Origin: Actinoplanes campanulatus
GTDB taxonomy: Bacteria > Actinomycetota > Actinomycetes > Mycobacteriales > Micromonosporaceae
Direction: 5' to 3'
DNA length: 64,000 nucleotides
NCBI RefSeq assembly: GCF_014647795.1
Contig: NZ_BMPW01000021.1
Span: forward strand, 1 to 64,000
Positions 47,771-55,946 of the stretch are shown here, piece by piece (positions within the stretch are counted from its first letter, which is position 1; each line of letters starts with the position of its first letter). Made by a program: the position numbers and the translations under genes. The notes beneath the pieces are model-generated. The model was not told the origin of the DNA. It searched no databases and saw nothing but the letters and a program-made list of their open reading frames with translations.

Positions 47771-47996
47771 CCCGCTCGATGTTCTCCCTCTGCAGGACGC
47801 CCCACGCATGCGGCGGCAACGGCTCGCCGTCGAGCAGCCCGAGGGCCCGGCGCTCCTCCTCCTGCTCACGCAGGAGTTGCAGGAGCTTGCCGATGTACCG
47901 GCCCTCATTGCCCTGAGTCAGGGCTTGCGCCTTCTCGGCCACCCATCGCGCGGTTGCCGGATCGAGCGGGATCTCAACCGCATACAGGTCATCCAC
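47733..47996 (-). CDS. Small helical protein next to the integrase
   Basis: 87 residues from GTG 47996 (weak ribosome site). YAVEIPLDPATARWVAEKAQ, RYIGKLLQLLREQEEERRAL, then QRENIERAKSAASLDTRLW. Directly downstream of the integrase on the same strand, possibly co-transcribed. Could be an integrase accessory, but no motif supports it. Confidence 0.5.
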   Translation of the reverse strand: MDDLYAVEIPLDPATARWVAEKAQALTQGNEGRYIGKLLQLLREQEEERRALGLLDGEPLPPHAWGVLQRENIERAKSAASLDTRLW

Positions 47997-48021
47997 CTGG
48001 CCAGGGTACGCCGCCCCGCCA

Positions 48022-49578
48022 TCAGGCTTTCGGCTCGAACACTCGTTGCCACTCGGGCGTGAACTCAGTTTCAAGGTGCTCGGGTTTCCAGATCGGCTCG
48101 CCGGCCCGTGGCCGCCCCCGTCCGCGCTGAATGAGCCGAATGAACTGGAACGCATCGCTGAGGATGCCACGCTGCTCGCCCAAGTCCAGGGCGCCGAACT
48201 CCTCGTAAGCCGCCTCGATGTCGATGGTCTTCACCGGCCCGAAGCTGCCCGCCCTGGCGATCTCCATCTGAATGCCAGCCAGTTCGTGACGCAGCTCTGC
48301 GGTACCCGCATGCAACTGCTGGCGAGTGATCTTGCCAGTCACCTCTTCCACGATTAGCTCGTTGAGCCGCTTGTCAATCGCTCGCTCGCGCGCCTCCAGC
48401 GGACTCACGTCAACCCCAGTCGGCATCGGATGGAACGACACCCGATTCGTTCGCTTCATCTGCTCTACTAGCCGGCGCAGAACCAGGCCCTCCGCATAGT
48501 CGAGCGGGAGGGACGTGTGGCCCCGGCCTTCCTCCGGTTTCCACTTGTTGCCCTTGCAGGTGTAGAGCGGCTCATCGTTTCGCTTGGTCGCCTGTACCGG
48601 GCCGCCGCACACGCCGCATTCCGCGATGCCCGAAAGCAGGTTGGCCAGCTTGCCCTTGAGGGACTCGGGCCGCTGCCGGTCCGCGAGAAGCTTGTCAACC
48701 TTGAGGAAGGTCGCCTCGTCGATGATCGGCTTCCACGAACCCTTGCCCATGATCTCCCCGTAGAGGGTGATCATGCCCATGTTGCGCGGGTTGCGTAGTA
48801 GGAGCCTCACTGCGACGTTGCCCCACAGGCCGGTAGGGTTATAGGCGCGCTGACGAGGTGCCCGTGGCCGGGCCTCCTCCTCGCTGGGTGCGCTCGTGCG
48901 GAATCCCTTCTCGTTCCAGTCCGCGGCGATGGCCGTGAGCGCCTTGCCCTTGACTAAGTCGTAGTACGCCTGCTTGATCGCGGCAGCCTCGTCGGGAACG
49001 TGCGTGCCATCCTTGTTAAATCCGAACGGGCGGCGAATCCAGTTGGGCTTACCCCGGGCGACCCGCTGATCGCTGGCCAGAATCTGTCGCTCGGCTTTCC
49101 GTTCACCCTCGGCGGTCGCAACGGCGGCCAGGATGCGGGCCACCATGCGGCCCACGTCGGTCGTGAGGTCGATGTCGCCGGTCGCGGTGGCCAGACCGAT
49201 GCCCTTGTCAATGGCAAGCTCGATCAGTGCTTCGAGGTCGCGCATGTCGCGGGTTACTCGGTCGAGGTGCCAGGCAACCACCAGATCGGCTTCGCCGGCC
49301 TCGATCGCCGTGACCACCTGCGACCAGCCGGCCCGGTCGGCGAGCCGCCAATCGGTGGCCGAGACCGTGTCCTCGACGACGGCGACTACCTCCCAGCCGC
49401 GAGCCAGGCAGAGTGCCCGACATGCTTGCTCCTGCCGTTCGAGGCCAGCGCCCTCGCCGGTCTTGTCGAGGCTCATCCGCAGGTAGATGATCACGCGAGG
49501 GATGGCCGCCTGCATGCCCGGCTGGCCGATGCGCATCGCCCGAAGCCGAGCCTTGGACTTAATCTGCGGCGGCGTCAT
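48022..49578 (-). CDS. int: Large serine recombinase (phage integrase)
   Basis: 518 residues. Catalytic Ser36 in YLRMSLDKTGEGAGLERQ; DTVSATDWRLADRAGW, WHLDRVTRDMRDLEALI and GRMVARILAAVATAEGERK complete the resolvase domain. The recombinase domain and zinc ribbon (CGVCGG near residue 325, TCKGN near 345) and a coiled C-terminus follow. Integrates phage DNA between attP and attB. ATG 49578 has no ribosome site of its own; a short coupled leader frame precedes it. Confidence 0.95.
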   Translation of the reverse strand: MTPPQIKSKARLRAMRIGQPGMQAAIPRVIIYLRMSLDKTGEGAGLERQEQACRALCLARGWEVVAVVEDTVSATDWRLADRAGWSQVVTAIEAGEADLVVAWHLDRVTRDMRDLEALIELAIDKGIGLATATGDIDLTTDVGRMVARILAAVATAEGERKAERQILASDQRVARGKPNWIRRPFGFNKDGTHVPDEAAAIKQAYYDLVKGKALTAIAADWNEKGFRTSAPSEEEARPRAPRQRAYNPTGLWGNVAVRLLLRNPRNMGMITLYGEIMGKGSWKPIIDEATFLKVDKLLADRQRPESLKGKLANLLSGIAECGVCGGPVQATKRNDEPLYTCKGNKWKPEEGRGHTSLPLDYAEGLVLRRLVEQMKRTNRVSFHPMPTGVDVSPLEARERAIDKRLNELIVEEVTGKITRQQLHAGTAELRHELAGIQMEIARAGSFGPVKTIDIEAAYEEFGALDLGEQRGILSDAFQFIRLIQRGRGRPRAGEPIWKPEHLETEFTPEWQRVFEPKA

Positions 49579-49607
49579 CGCTGACCGATAAGGAGGGGAG
49601 TTGTCAT
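49575..49607 (-). CDS. Leader peptide of the integrase (10 codons)
   Basis: MTTPLLIGQR, stop TGA overlapping the integrase ATG as ATGA. It starts at the predicted first base of a leaderless message (see promoter), and would carry ribosomes to the integrase start, which has no Shine-Dalgarno. Confidence 0.4.
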   Translation of the reverse strand: MTTPLLIGQR

Positions 49608-49613
49608 GAGTCG

Positions 49614-49642
49614 AGTCTACGTTTAGAGTGGGCTACGAACAA
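49614..49642 (-). promoter_or_regulatory. Integrase promoter at the attachment junction
   Basis: Minus strand: TTGTTC (49637-49642), 17-base spacer, TAGACT (49614-49619), six bases to the leader ATG. Same TAGACT-N6-start layout as hicA. The -35 touches the attachment site. Confidence 0.6.
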
Positions 49643-49662
49643 GTAAGAACACCCTCTGTACC
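49636..49662. other. Attachment junction (attR-type) in the PSP1/RicT gene
   Basis: Phage DNA ends and the host frame resumes: an open frame from 49647 reads E-H-P-L-Y-Q-K-F-Q, typical of the middle of PSP1 proteins, with TAA just upstream at 49644. A short core within CGAAC...GAACACC is likely. Exact crossover cannot be fixed without the left junction. Confidence 0.6.
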
Positions 49663-49859
49663 AGAAGTTCCAGGCCTCGGCCCCGGCCGTCGGATCCCGC
49701 GTCACCACGCCCGAGGGCGACGGCCGGGTGGTGGCCCACAGCGTCCCCAAGGACGCGGTCGTGGTCCGCATGGACGCCGACGGCTCCCGCTGCTCCTGCA
49801 GCCGCGCCTCGGTCTGCGCTCCCCGCCAGGCCCACGACGCCCACTACAACGCCGAGTAG
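49647..49859 (+). pseudogene. PSP1/RicT-like protein, C-terminal half cut off by the prophage
   Basis: 70 codons to TAG 49857-49859: EHPLYQKFQASAPAVGSRVT, then AHSVPKDAVVVRMDADGSRC and CSCSRASVCAPRQAHD, the Cys-containing C-terminus of actinobacterial PSP1-domain proteins. It has no start; the 5' half should be at the left end of the prophage. In B. subtilis RicT acts with RicA and RicF in RNA processing. Whether the prophage restores a stop or start is unclear. Confidence 0.75.
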
Positions 49860-50004
49860 GAGAAGTTCCTGCCGGCGAGGGTGAGTGGGCAGCTCCGCCC
49901 GGCGGGCGCGGCACCGGGCGTGGATGGGCAGAGGCTCGCGTGGAACCGGCGGGACGGGCCGGATTCGGCGGGGGCGGTGTTCGCGCGTACCCCTTGATGG
50001 GTTT

Positions 50005-51714
50005 TCAGTTGATCCTGATCGGAGGCTCGATGCGGTGCGCGGTCAACGGTGTGGCCGGGCGCAGCCAGGACTCGTGCGGATCGCCGTCAGGGTCGGCCAC
50101 CCACTCGTGACAGATCCGGTCGACGCCGATCGGGTGGATGGTGAGTGAGCCGTCGAGCGTGATGTGCATGCGCAGGAAGCTTTTGGCGTCCTCGATGCCC
50201 TGGCCGGCGAAGAGCTCGTTGAGATTGACGTTGAAACGGGCGGCGATCAGCAGGTAGAGCGCCACCACCTGACTGGACAGGATCGCGATCAGCGGGCCGT
50301 AGACGAAGGCGGCCACCGCCAGTGGGCCCGGCCATGGCCAGTCGCGGAACGGGAGCTGCAACCACACCCACGTGCCGCCGATCGCCAGGGCGATCTGGGT
50401 CAGACCGTGTGCCACCCCGAGGACCCAGTGCCGGGCATGGCCGTCCGGTTTCGCGAAGGCGATGGTTCCGGCCATGATCAGTACGAGCATGAGCACCAGC
50501 GGGATGCTGAACAGCCGCTGGATGTTGCCGCCCTGACTGGCCGCGCCCGCCATGGCCAGCATGGTCAGCGTGTGGATGACGCCGAGCAGGTTGGCGAAAT
50601 TGGCGTTGCGCCACGGGATCCGGTGGAAGACGCCCCAGCCCATCCGCCGTGAGGTCGGCGCGTCCGGGAAGGTGCCGCGCAGGTCGTACCGGAGGCTGCG
50701 GCTCCGGCTGCGGGTCAACGTCTCCTTCGGCGGCACCATGATGTGGTCCGGCAGGTTCTGGGTGCCCAGCGTGTACGCCCCACCGCCCCCGCAGGTGATC
50801 AGCTCCCGGTCCTCCCCGGAGAAGCGCGCGTAGTGGTGCAGGTCCCCGGACACCAGCACCCGCACCTGGGCCTGTGTCGGCGCCACGATGGTCCGGATGA
50901 AGTAGTCGACGGCGTCGTACGCGTGCGGGTTGTCCTTCGCCTTCACCCACGTCGGCGACGGCGTCATGATGATGACCCGGTCGTCCGGGCCGACCTGCTC
51001 GGCGGCCTTCTCGAAGTACAGCAGCTGCGGGTCGTCGATGTACGCCCCGAACTGCTCGTCCACCGCGAACAGCCACCAGTCGGCGGGCAGCTTCACCGCG
51101 AAGTACGACCGGCGCTGCTCGGTACGCCAGCCGCCGATGTGCCCGTCCTTACGCCGGGCGAACAGGCGCAGGAAGGCGGTGAGCCCGTCGTACCAGTCGT
51201 GGTTGCCGGGCAGCGCGAACAGGGTCGGCCGCGGCGCACCGGCCGGCGCCTCCGGAAGAGCCGCACGGTACGGGCCCTTCATCCGGTTCTCGTAGCCGTC
51301 GCCGCTGGCCAGCGGGTACACCTGGTCGCCGCCCATCAGCAGCAGCCGGCCGCGGGGCAGCCGCTCGCCGTCGACCTCCAGCTCCTCCTGCGACAACAGG
51401 TACGCCACCGAGTACGTCGCGTCGAACCCGTCCCCCAGGTCGGCCACGTAGTCCAGCCACAGCTCGCCGGTCGCCGTGGTGGAGTGGTCGAAGACGTCGC
51501 CGTCCAGCGCGTTCTGGAGTTCACGCTTGTCCAGGTACGCCCCGAAGAACAGGTGCAGCACCGCCCGCAACCCGGTGCTGAGCAGGAGCAACGGCGCCAG
51601 CCAGCCGATCGGCCCTTTCCGGGTGAAGCCGAGCTCCTGTGGGTCGAGGCTGCGTGGCCGGTTCGGCACATTCGTCTCGGGCCGGGCAGGATGCTGTCGG
51701 GGAACGATGGCCAC
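50005..51714 (-). CDS. Host membrane-bound calcineurin-like metallophosphoesterase
   Basis: 569 residues, GTG 51714 with GGAGGA. An N-terminal hydrophobic segment (IGWLAPLLLLSTGLRAVLHL) is followed by the phosphoesterase domain (MGGDQVYPLASGDG, LFALPGNHDWYDG, VLVSGDLHHYARFSG), and several membrane helices from about residue 375 (ANLLGVIHTLTMLAMAG, IPLVLMLVLIMAGTIAF, PLAVAAFVYGPLIAIL). Typical host actinobacterial gene beside PSP1; substrate unknown. The 49860-50004 gap holds no gene. Confidence 0.9.
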   Translation of the reverse strand: MAIVPRQHPARPETNVPNRPRSLDPQELGFTRKGPIGWLAPLLLLSTGLRAVLHLFFGAYLDKRELQNALDGDVFDHSTTATGELWLDYVADLGDGFDATYSVAYLLSQEELEVDGERLPRGRLLLMGGDQVYPLASGDGYENRMKGPYRAALPEAPAGAPRPTLFALPGNHDWYDGLTAFLRLFARRKDGHIGGWRTEQRRSYFAVKLPADWWLFAVDEQFGAYIDDPQLLYFEKAAEQVGPDDRVIIMTPSPTWVKAKDNPHAYDAVDYFIRTIVAPTQAQVRVLVSGDLHHYARFSGEDRELITCGGGGAYTLGTQNLPDHIMVPPKETLTRSRSRSLRYDLRGTFPDAPTSRRMGWGVFHRIPWRNANFANLLGVIHTLTMLAMAGAASQGGNIQRLFSIPLVLMLVLIMAGTIAFAKPDGHARHWVLGVAHGLTQIALAIGGTWVWLQLPFRDWPWPGPLAVAAFVYGPLIAILSSQVVALYLLIAARFNVNLNELFAGQGIEDAKSFLRMHITLDGSLTIHPIGVDRICHEWVADPDGDPHESWLRPATPLTAHRIEPPIRIN

Positions 51715-51772
51715 CGAACGATCCTCCCCCGATGAGCGGGTGTCCGTCTATGCAGTAGGATGACTAACCGTT

Positions 51773-51846
51773 GCCGCCTTAGCTCAGTCGGCTAGAGCGA
51801 CGCACTCGTAATGCGTAGGTCGTCGGTTCGATTCCGACAGGCGGCT
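51773..51846 (+). tRNA. tRNA-Thr (anticodon CGT)
   Basis: Full cloverleaf: acceptor GCCGCCT / AGGCGGC, D arm GCTC...GAGC, anticodon stem ACGCA / TGCGT with loop CTCGTAA (anticodon CGT, reads ACG), T arm GTCGG-TTCGATT-CCGAC, discriminator T. CCA is not encoded. It is the target of prophage 2, whose integrase gene follows its 3' end. Confidence 0.97.
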
Positions 51847-51855
51847 CAGGGTACC

Positions 51856-51901
51856 GAGAGGGCCCGCTACCAGGGTGTTTGCCCAGGTAGCGGGCCCTCT
51901 C
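51856..51901. terminator. Strong terminator after tRNA-Thr
   Basis: CGAGAGGGCCCGCTACC pairs with GGTAGCGGGCCCTCTCG and is followed by TTTTCG: serves the tRNA and perhaps the integrase from the other side. Confidence 0.85.
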
Positions 51902-51919
51902 GTTTTCGTTCCGGCAAGA

Positions 51920-53200
51920 TCAAGGGTGTAGGTCAGGGTGTACTACCTCCCGGAACAGTGCCCCGCCGATGCGCTCCGTAGCCGCGCGGGCCATCTCGCT
52001 GGCCACGTGCACATACCGCCGGGCCGTCCGAAGGTCGGAGTGCCCGAGCACCTCCTGCACCACCTGGAGGGGCACACCGAGCGCGGCCATCATCGTTCCC
52101 GCCGTGTGCCGGGCGTCGTGAAGCCGGCTCTCCGGCACGCCGGCCGCCGACAGGAGCGCCTTCCACTCCCGGTGGTCCGGTCCGGGATCGATCGGCTGTC
52201 CGTCGAGACGCGCGAACACGAACCCGTGGTCCTGCCACGCGTCGTCGGCCAGGATCCGCTCGATGCCCTGCTCCGTCTGATGCCGCCGCAGTTGCTCGAT
52301 CAGCTGGTCCGGGATCGGCACGGTCCGCTTGCTCTTGCCCTTCGGGCTCTTGAGCACCAGCCCGGTGCGGCGGTCGCTGTCCGGCGGCTTCGACAGGTCG
52401 AGCACCGTCGACTCCGCGGACCGCAGCGTCATGGACCGCTGTGGGCAGTTCCCGCCCCGCCGCCGGCCGCACGCCCCGTCGCAACCGTGGTCGAAAGCTC
52501 TGCGTCGCAACTGCCAGAACACGCGGATCTCACCGCGGTCCAGGTCGACATGGGACCAGCGCAACCCGAGCGCCTCACCCTGACGCAGGCCCAACGCCAG
52601 GGCCAGCGACCACCGGGTGGCGTTACGCCGACCGGCTGCGGCGTCGAGCACCGCGACAGCGTCCTCCCGCGTCAGGGCGGCCTGTTCGATCTGCTCCGTC
52701 GTGGGCGCGTCGATGAGCTTCGCGACGTTACGGGTCACCAGGCGCCGTCGCAGGGCCACCTCGAGGGCGCGCGACAGGATGCGGTGCACCTTGAGCTGAG
52801 TGGAGTCGGCCCGGCCGGCCCGCTGCATGCCGAGGTAGACCTCCTCGAGCTGGTGCGGCTGGAGCCGGTCGAGCCGGGTCGAGCCGATCACCGGCAGCAC
52901 CCAATGGTCGATCTTCGACCGGTAGTCCTTGACGGTCCCCGGGTCGCACCGCCGCGGGGCGACCGTAGTGAGGTAGGTGTCGAGCCACTGGGCGACACTG
53001 TCCGGCCGGCCCGGCTTGACGACGGCGCCGCCGCGGACCTGGTCGAGTAGCTCGTCGATGCGGTCCTCGACCAAGGTCTTGGTCTCGCGCTTGATGTGCC
53101 GCTGGTCGGGGCGGCCGTTGGGCTTGGTGCCGACGGTGATCCAGGCGTGCCAGAGCCCATCGGCGCCTTTCCTGATAGTCGGGTACCGATTGCGGGGCAT
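51920..53200 (-). CDS. int: Tyrosine recombinase (prophage 2 integrase)
   Basis: 426 residues, ATG 53200. N-terminal AP2-like arm-binding part (RYPTIRKGADGLWHAWITVG), a core-binding domain (VAQWLDTYLTTVAPRRC), then the catalytic set: LGLRQGEALGLRW (Arg), HDARHTAGTMM (His and Arg), LGHSD (His) and YVHVA (Tyr). An inserted Cys-rich stretch (GCDGACGRRRGGNCPQR) may bind zinc. Matches actinobacterial integrases that use tRNA 3' ends. Confidence 0.95.
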   Translation of the reverse strand: MPRNRYPTIRKGADGLWHAWITVGTKPNGRPDQRHIKRETKTLVEDRIDELLDQVRGGAVVKPGRPDSVAQWLDTYLTTVAPRRCDPGTVKDYRSKIDHWVLPVIGSTRLDRLQPHQLEEVYLGMQRAGRADSTQLKVHRILSRALEVALRRRLVTRNVAKLIDAPTTEQIEQAALTREDAVAVLDAAAGRRNATRWSLALALGLRQGEALGLRWSHVDLDRGEIRVFWQLRRRAFDHGCDGACGRRRGGNCPQRSMTLRSAESTVLDLSKPPDSDRRTGLVLKSPKGKSKRTVPIPDQLIEQLRRHQTEQGIERILADDAWQDHGFVFARLDGQPIDPGPDHREWKALLSAAGVPESRLHDARHTAGTMMAALGVPLQVVQEVLGHSDLRTARRYVHVASEMARAATERIGGALFREVVHPDLHP

Positions 53201-53208
53201 CGCTGCTC

Positions 53209-53640
53209 CTAGCCTGCGTTGCGCGTCCTCTGCTCTGCTCGCTCATCGGCGGCAACACGGCCGGCGAGCATTTGCAGGGACTTGCGGATGAAGTCCTTCT
53301 CGACTTCGGGAGTGGTCGGGTCTGCGAGCCGGCGCATGATGATCTGGACGTCGCGGGGGAGCGGCGGTCCGGGCGTGGGCGTGGGGGCGGCGTCCGTCAT
53401 GCCGAGCGCGGCCATCGCGTCATCGATGCTGGCCCCGACGGCCGTGCAGAAGCGACGGACCCGCTCGAGCTGGGGGAGGTCACGGCCTTCACCGCGGCGC
53501 CACCGGTGGAAGGTAGACGACCCGACCCCACTGATCTCGGAGATCTTCGTATCCGTCATGCCGTTGGCGCGCGCCTGCTCGAGGGCGCGGGTGACGAACG
53601 CGGCGAAGCGTACGCGAGCGACGGCGGGGTCTAGGGGCAT
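53209..53640 (-). CDS. XRE-family repressor of prophage 2
   Basis: 143 residues, ATG 53640 (GTG 53646 is possible). HTH at about 25-65: GMTDTKISEISGVGSSTFHR, then WRRGEGRDLPQLERVRRFC. Pro-rich linker, then a C-terminal helix (VEKDFIRKSLQMLAGRVA). Transcribed with the integrase, away from the excisionase; the region between holds GTCCC/GGGAC operator-like repeats. Confidence 0.8.
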   Translation of the reverse strand: MPLDPAVARVRFAAFVTRALEQARANGMTDTKISEISGVGSSTFHRWRRGEGRDLPQLERVRRFCTAVGASIDDAMAALGMTDAAPTPTPGPPLPRDVQIIMRRLADPTTPEVEKDFIRKSLQMLAGRVAADERAEQRTRNAG

Positions 53641-53865
53641 GGCCACGCTGCCACGGTAAGTCCCATTTCCGGGACGATTGTCCCGCGGATGGGAACGGTC
53701 CCGTGCGCGAAACCGGCGCGGCGGCCGCTGGGTGCCCGGTCTCTGGCGTATTGATCGCCTGATTGCACTGCGTTGCATGGTTTACACGGTAGTCATGGCG
53801 GCCCATGGTCGAATCAGCCGAAAGTATGAGTGGTGCCATGCATGGGACCGCGCTAGGTTAGTCCC
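53641..53865. promoter_or_regulatory. Divergent control region of prophage 2
   Basis: 225 bases with inverted GTCCCATTTCCGGGAC and TTGTCCCG...GGGAACGGTCCC near the repressor. At the excisionase end is a perfect 11-base inverted repeat, ATGCATGGGAC (53838-53848) / GTCCCATGCAT (53861-53871), that covers the start codon. TAGGTT (53854-53859) lies six bases before the ATG, so the transcript is probably leaderless. Confidence 0.7.
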
Positions 53866-54096
53866 ATGCATGACGCTGCAACGCCGATCAATCCCGAGCG
53901 CGACGGTGGGCTCGTGGGTAACAGGCAGCTGGCTTACACCGTCCCCAACGCCGCCCGAGCCTTGGACATCAGTGACCGCCAGGCGTGGAAGCTGGTCCAC
54001 GAGGGCGTCATCAAGTCCATCAAGATCGGCCGCTCCCGCAGGGTCACCCGCCAGGCGCTCGAGGAGTACATCGAGGGCCTGCGGAGCGCGGCATGA
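53866..54096 (+). CDS. xis: Excisionase (MerR-type HTH_17)
   Basis: 76 residues, ATG 53866. TVPNAARALDISDRQAWKLV, then HEGVIKSIKIGRSRRVTRQA and LEEYIEGL is the helix-turn-helix_17 fold of Xis-like proteins. Bends DNA at attP/attL and turns integrase to excision. It heads the early operon and shares the operator region with the repressor. Confidence 0.85.
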   Translation: MHDAATPINPERDGGLVGNRQLAYTVPNAARALDISDRQAWKLVHEGVIKSIKIGRSRRVTRQALEEYIEGLRSAA

Positions 54097-55265
54097 GCGA
54101 CCTCGCCCCCATCGAACTGACCGCCGACGAGGCGCGCGAGCTGACCGCCGAGATCCGCCGGGACCTGGACGGCCTTCTTCCGAAGGTTAAGCGGGCATTC
54201 GAGGGCCGTGCGGACCGGGCGTTGGGCTACGCGTCGTGGCAGGCGTACTGCGCGGCCGAGCTCGGCGACGTCCGGGTGCCGCTCGGCGACCGACCGACCG
54301 CCGTGGCCGAGCTGCGCGGTGCCGGGATGTCGACCCGGGCCATCGGTTCGGCGCTCGGCATCGGCCAGACCCAGGTGATGCGGGACCTCGAACGTCTGAA
54401 CACAAAGGGTTCAGACGGTCAGCCCGAGCGGATCGTCTCCCTTGATGGCCGCGCCCGCCCCGCCGCCCGCCCCGCCGCCGAGGAGCGCGCCGACCCCGCC
54501 CCGGCCATCGCCGCCGAGGTCCTGCGGGTCCTCGCCGAGGTCGGCCCGAACGGTGCCTCGGTCGCGCAGATCTCCGACCGCGGCAGCGACTGGCCGTTGG
54601 GCATCGTCATCGCCCAGATCGAGGCCGCGGTCCGCGAGCTGGCCAACGGCGGACAGGTCGAGCCTGCCGGTCGTGGGATGAACGGCAACCGCGTGGTGGA
54701 CCTGTGGGCGCTCGCCGAGCAGCCCCCCGAAGACCTCCCGGTGCCCGCACCGGGAGAGGGCCGGTCGGCCGGCCTCCCGTCGCCCGATGCCCCGGGCGAC
54801 GCAAGCGACGCGTCTGTGGTGGGCGCTGTCGCGGCCGACAAGCTTCCCGCCGGGCGCGCCTGCGAGGCGTGCGGCGGCGGGGTTCCCTTCGCCTCGGCCG
54901 CGTCCGGCTATCGCCGGTGCGGCGACTGCGATCCGGCCGGCGAGCACTGGGCCGACGGTGACGGCGGCCTGTGCCTGGGCTGCAACCCGCCCACCGACGA
55001 GCCCGCGCCGGAGCCCGAGCCGGCCAGGCCGCCGCTGCTGTCGCCGGAGGAGGTGCAGCGGATCCAGGCCGAGGCCGAGCGGGGCCGTGCGATCGCCCAC
55101 GCGCGCCGAGTCGCCGAGCGGCTCCAGACCGAGGTGTCCGGCTTCATCACCGACATCGAGGCCGCCGTGCTGTACGGCGAGACCGGCCTCTTCACCGAGG
55201 ACATGGCGGCCTTCCTGCGGAAGCAGGCCGACCGCGTCGAGCACTACCTGGGGGAGCGGCAGTGA
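54093..55265 (+). CDS. HTH and zinc-ribbon phage protein
   Basis: 390 residues, ATG 54093 (ATGA overlap). The N-terminal 120 residues contain a ParB-like helix-turn-helix (MSTRAIGSALGIGQTQVMRD), with a second winged-helix-like part (NGASVAQISDRGSDWPLGIV). Then an acidic/Pro linker, a zinc ribbon (CEACGGG...CGDCD, about 252-275, plus LCLGC), and a C-terminal helical end. First large early protein, probably DNA-binding regulator or replication factor. Confidence 0.7.
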   Translation: MSDLAPIELTADEARELTAEIRRDLDGLLPKVKRAFEGRADRALGYASWQAYCAAELGDVRVPLGDRPTAVAELRGAGMSTRAIGSALGIGQTQVMRDLERLNTKGSDGQPERIVSLDGRARPAARPAAEERADPAPAIAAEVLRVLAEVGPNGASVAQISDRGSDWPLGIVIAQIEAAVRELANGGQVEPAGRGMNGNRVVDLWALAEQPPEDLPVPAPGEGRSAGLPSPDAPGDASDASVVGAVAADKLPAGRACEACGGGVPFASAASGYRRCGDCDPAGEHWADGDGGLCLGCNPPTDEPAPEPEPARPPLLSPEEVQRIQAEAERGRAIAHARRVAERLQTEVSGFITDIEAAVLYGETGLFTEDMAAFLRKQADRVEHYLGERQ

Positions 55266-55750
55266 ACGGAACGCAGGCATACCGGTTCGCGCTGGCGAAC
55301 GCGCCGCGCAACGACGACGGGCAGGCCGTCGAGAAGTCGCTCGTCGACATCGTCGAGCGGGTGATCGATTTCGATCCGGCCGAGGAGCGTCGCAAGAAGG
55401 CGCAGCGGGTGGTGTCGGCGCGGAAGCGGCCGGGGCAGACGGCGCCGGCCGGGAAGGTGGCGCTGCCGGGCCTGGGTTTGTTCGAGTACGAGCCGGATCG
55501 GCTCGTCGCCGACGACCAGGGCAACGTGATCGAGAACTCGCGGGCACTGGCGCGGCACAAGCGGGCGGAGGCGCGCCGATCGGCGACGAACGCGGACCGG
55601 GCGCAGGAGCGCGCCGTTCAGGACCAGGTCGAGGCCGAGCTGATGGAGGCCTGGTCGGCGGCTCAGCAGAAGGCGGGCCGAGCTCCCGGTGAGCTGACGT
55701 TCGGTGTGTACCTGGCCGAGACCGGGCTGCTGGCGGATGACGCCGCGTGA
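55262..55750 (+). CDS. Hypothetical phage protein
   Basis: 162 residues, GTG 55262 (GTGA). Helical start (SLVDIVERVIDFDPAEERRK), a strand (LPGLGLFEYEPDRLVADDQG) and a long charged helix (RALARHKRAEARRSATNADR). No family. Confidence 0.55.
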   Translation: MNGTQAYRFALANAPRNDDGQAVEKSLVDIVERVIDFDPAEERRKKAQRVVSARKRPGQTAPAGKVALPGLGLFEYEPDRLVADDQGNVIENSRALARHKRAEARRSATNADRAQERAVQDQVEAELMEAWSAAQQKAGRAPGELTFGVYLAETGLLADDAA

Positions 55751-55946
55751 GCCCGGGCCCGTCCGGGCCGGAGCCGTCGCGGCCGGTGACTCCGCGCCCG
55801 GTGCGTCCTCGCCGCCGCCCGTGGTGGTGGCCGAGGCCGAAGAAGTGACCGACGACCCGGACCTGGTCGATGCGTTCGGCCCGGTCTCCCGCTGGTGGGT
55901 CGGCGAGGTGCCCGGCCTCGGCCTGATGCGCCTGCCCCTGCCCTGA
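55737..55946 (+). CDS. Small acidic protein
   Basis: 69 residues, ATG 55737 inside the previous gene's end. A Pro/Ala-rich N-terminus leads to VTDDPDLVDAFGPVSRWWVG. An alternative reading uses two shorter overlapping GTG frames (55747-55848 and 55845-55946); GC3 does not decide. Confidence 0.4.
   Translation: MTPREPGPVRAGAVAAGDSAPGASSPPPVVVAEAEEVTDDPDLVDAFGPVSRWWVGEVPGLGLMRLPLP

Larger units (their letters stand above)
1..49650. mobile_element. Prophage 1: siphovirus integrated by a serine integrase into a PSP1/RicT gene (left end outside window)
   Basis: The region holds a complete siphoviral set (terminase, portal, MuF, scaffold, capsid, connectors, tail tube, frameshifted chaperones, tape measure, tail tip, fibres, lysin, holin), phage replication genes, a repressor and a large serine recombinase. 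The right boundary is placed near 49.65 kb, where phage sequence stops and an open host PSP1 reading frame resumes without its N-terminal half. The matching PSP1 N-terminal half is not seen at the left edge, so the left attachment site lies before base 1. That the first few genes belong to the phage is inferred from this. Confidence 0.85.

Noticed and set aside
47733-48170. Upstream extension of the small gene beside the integrase
   Set aside because: It would overlap the integrase end in another frame with Ser/Gly-rich shadow sequence; GTG 47996 is preferred.
49590-49626. Plus-strand ATG with a perfect AAGGAGG (M-S-R-V-Y-V-stop)
   Set aside because: Six codons only, antisense to the integrase promoter; the Shine-Dalgarno match may be chance.
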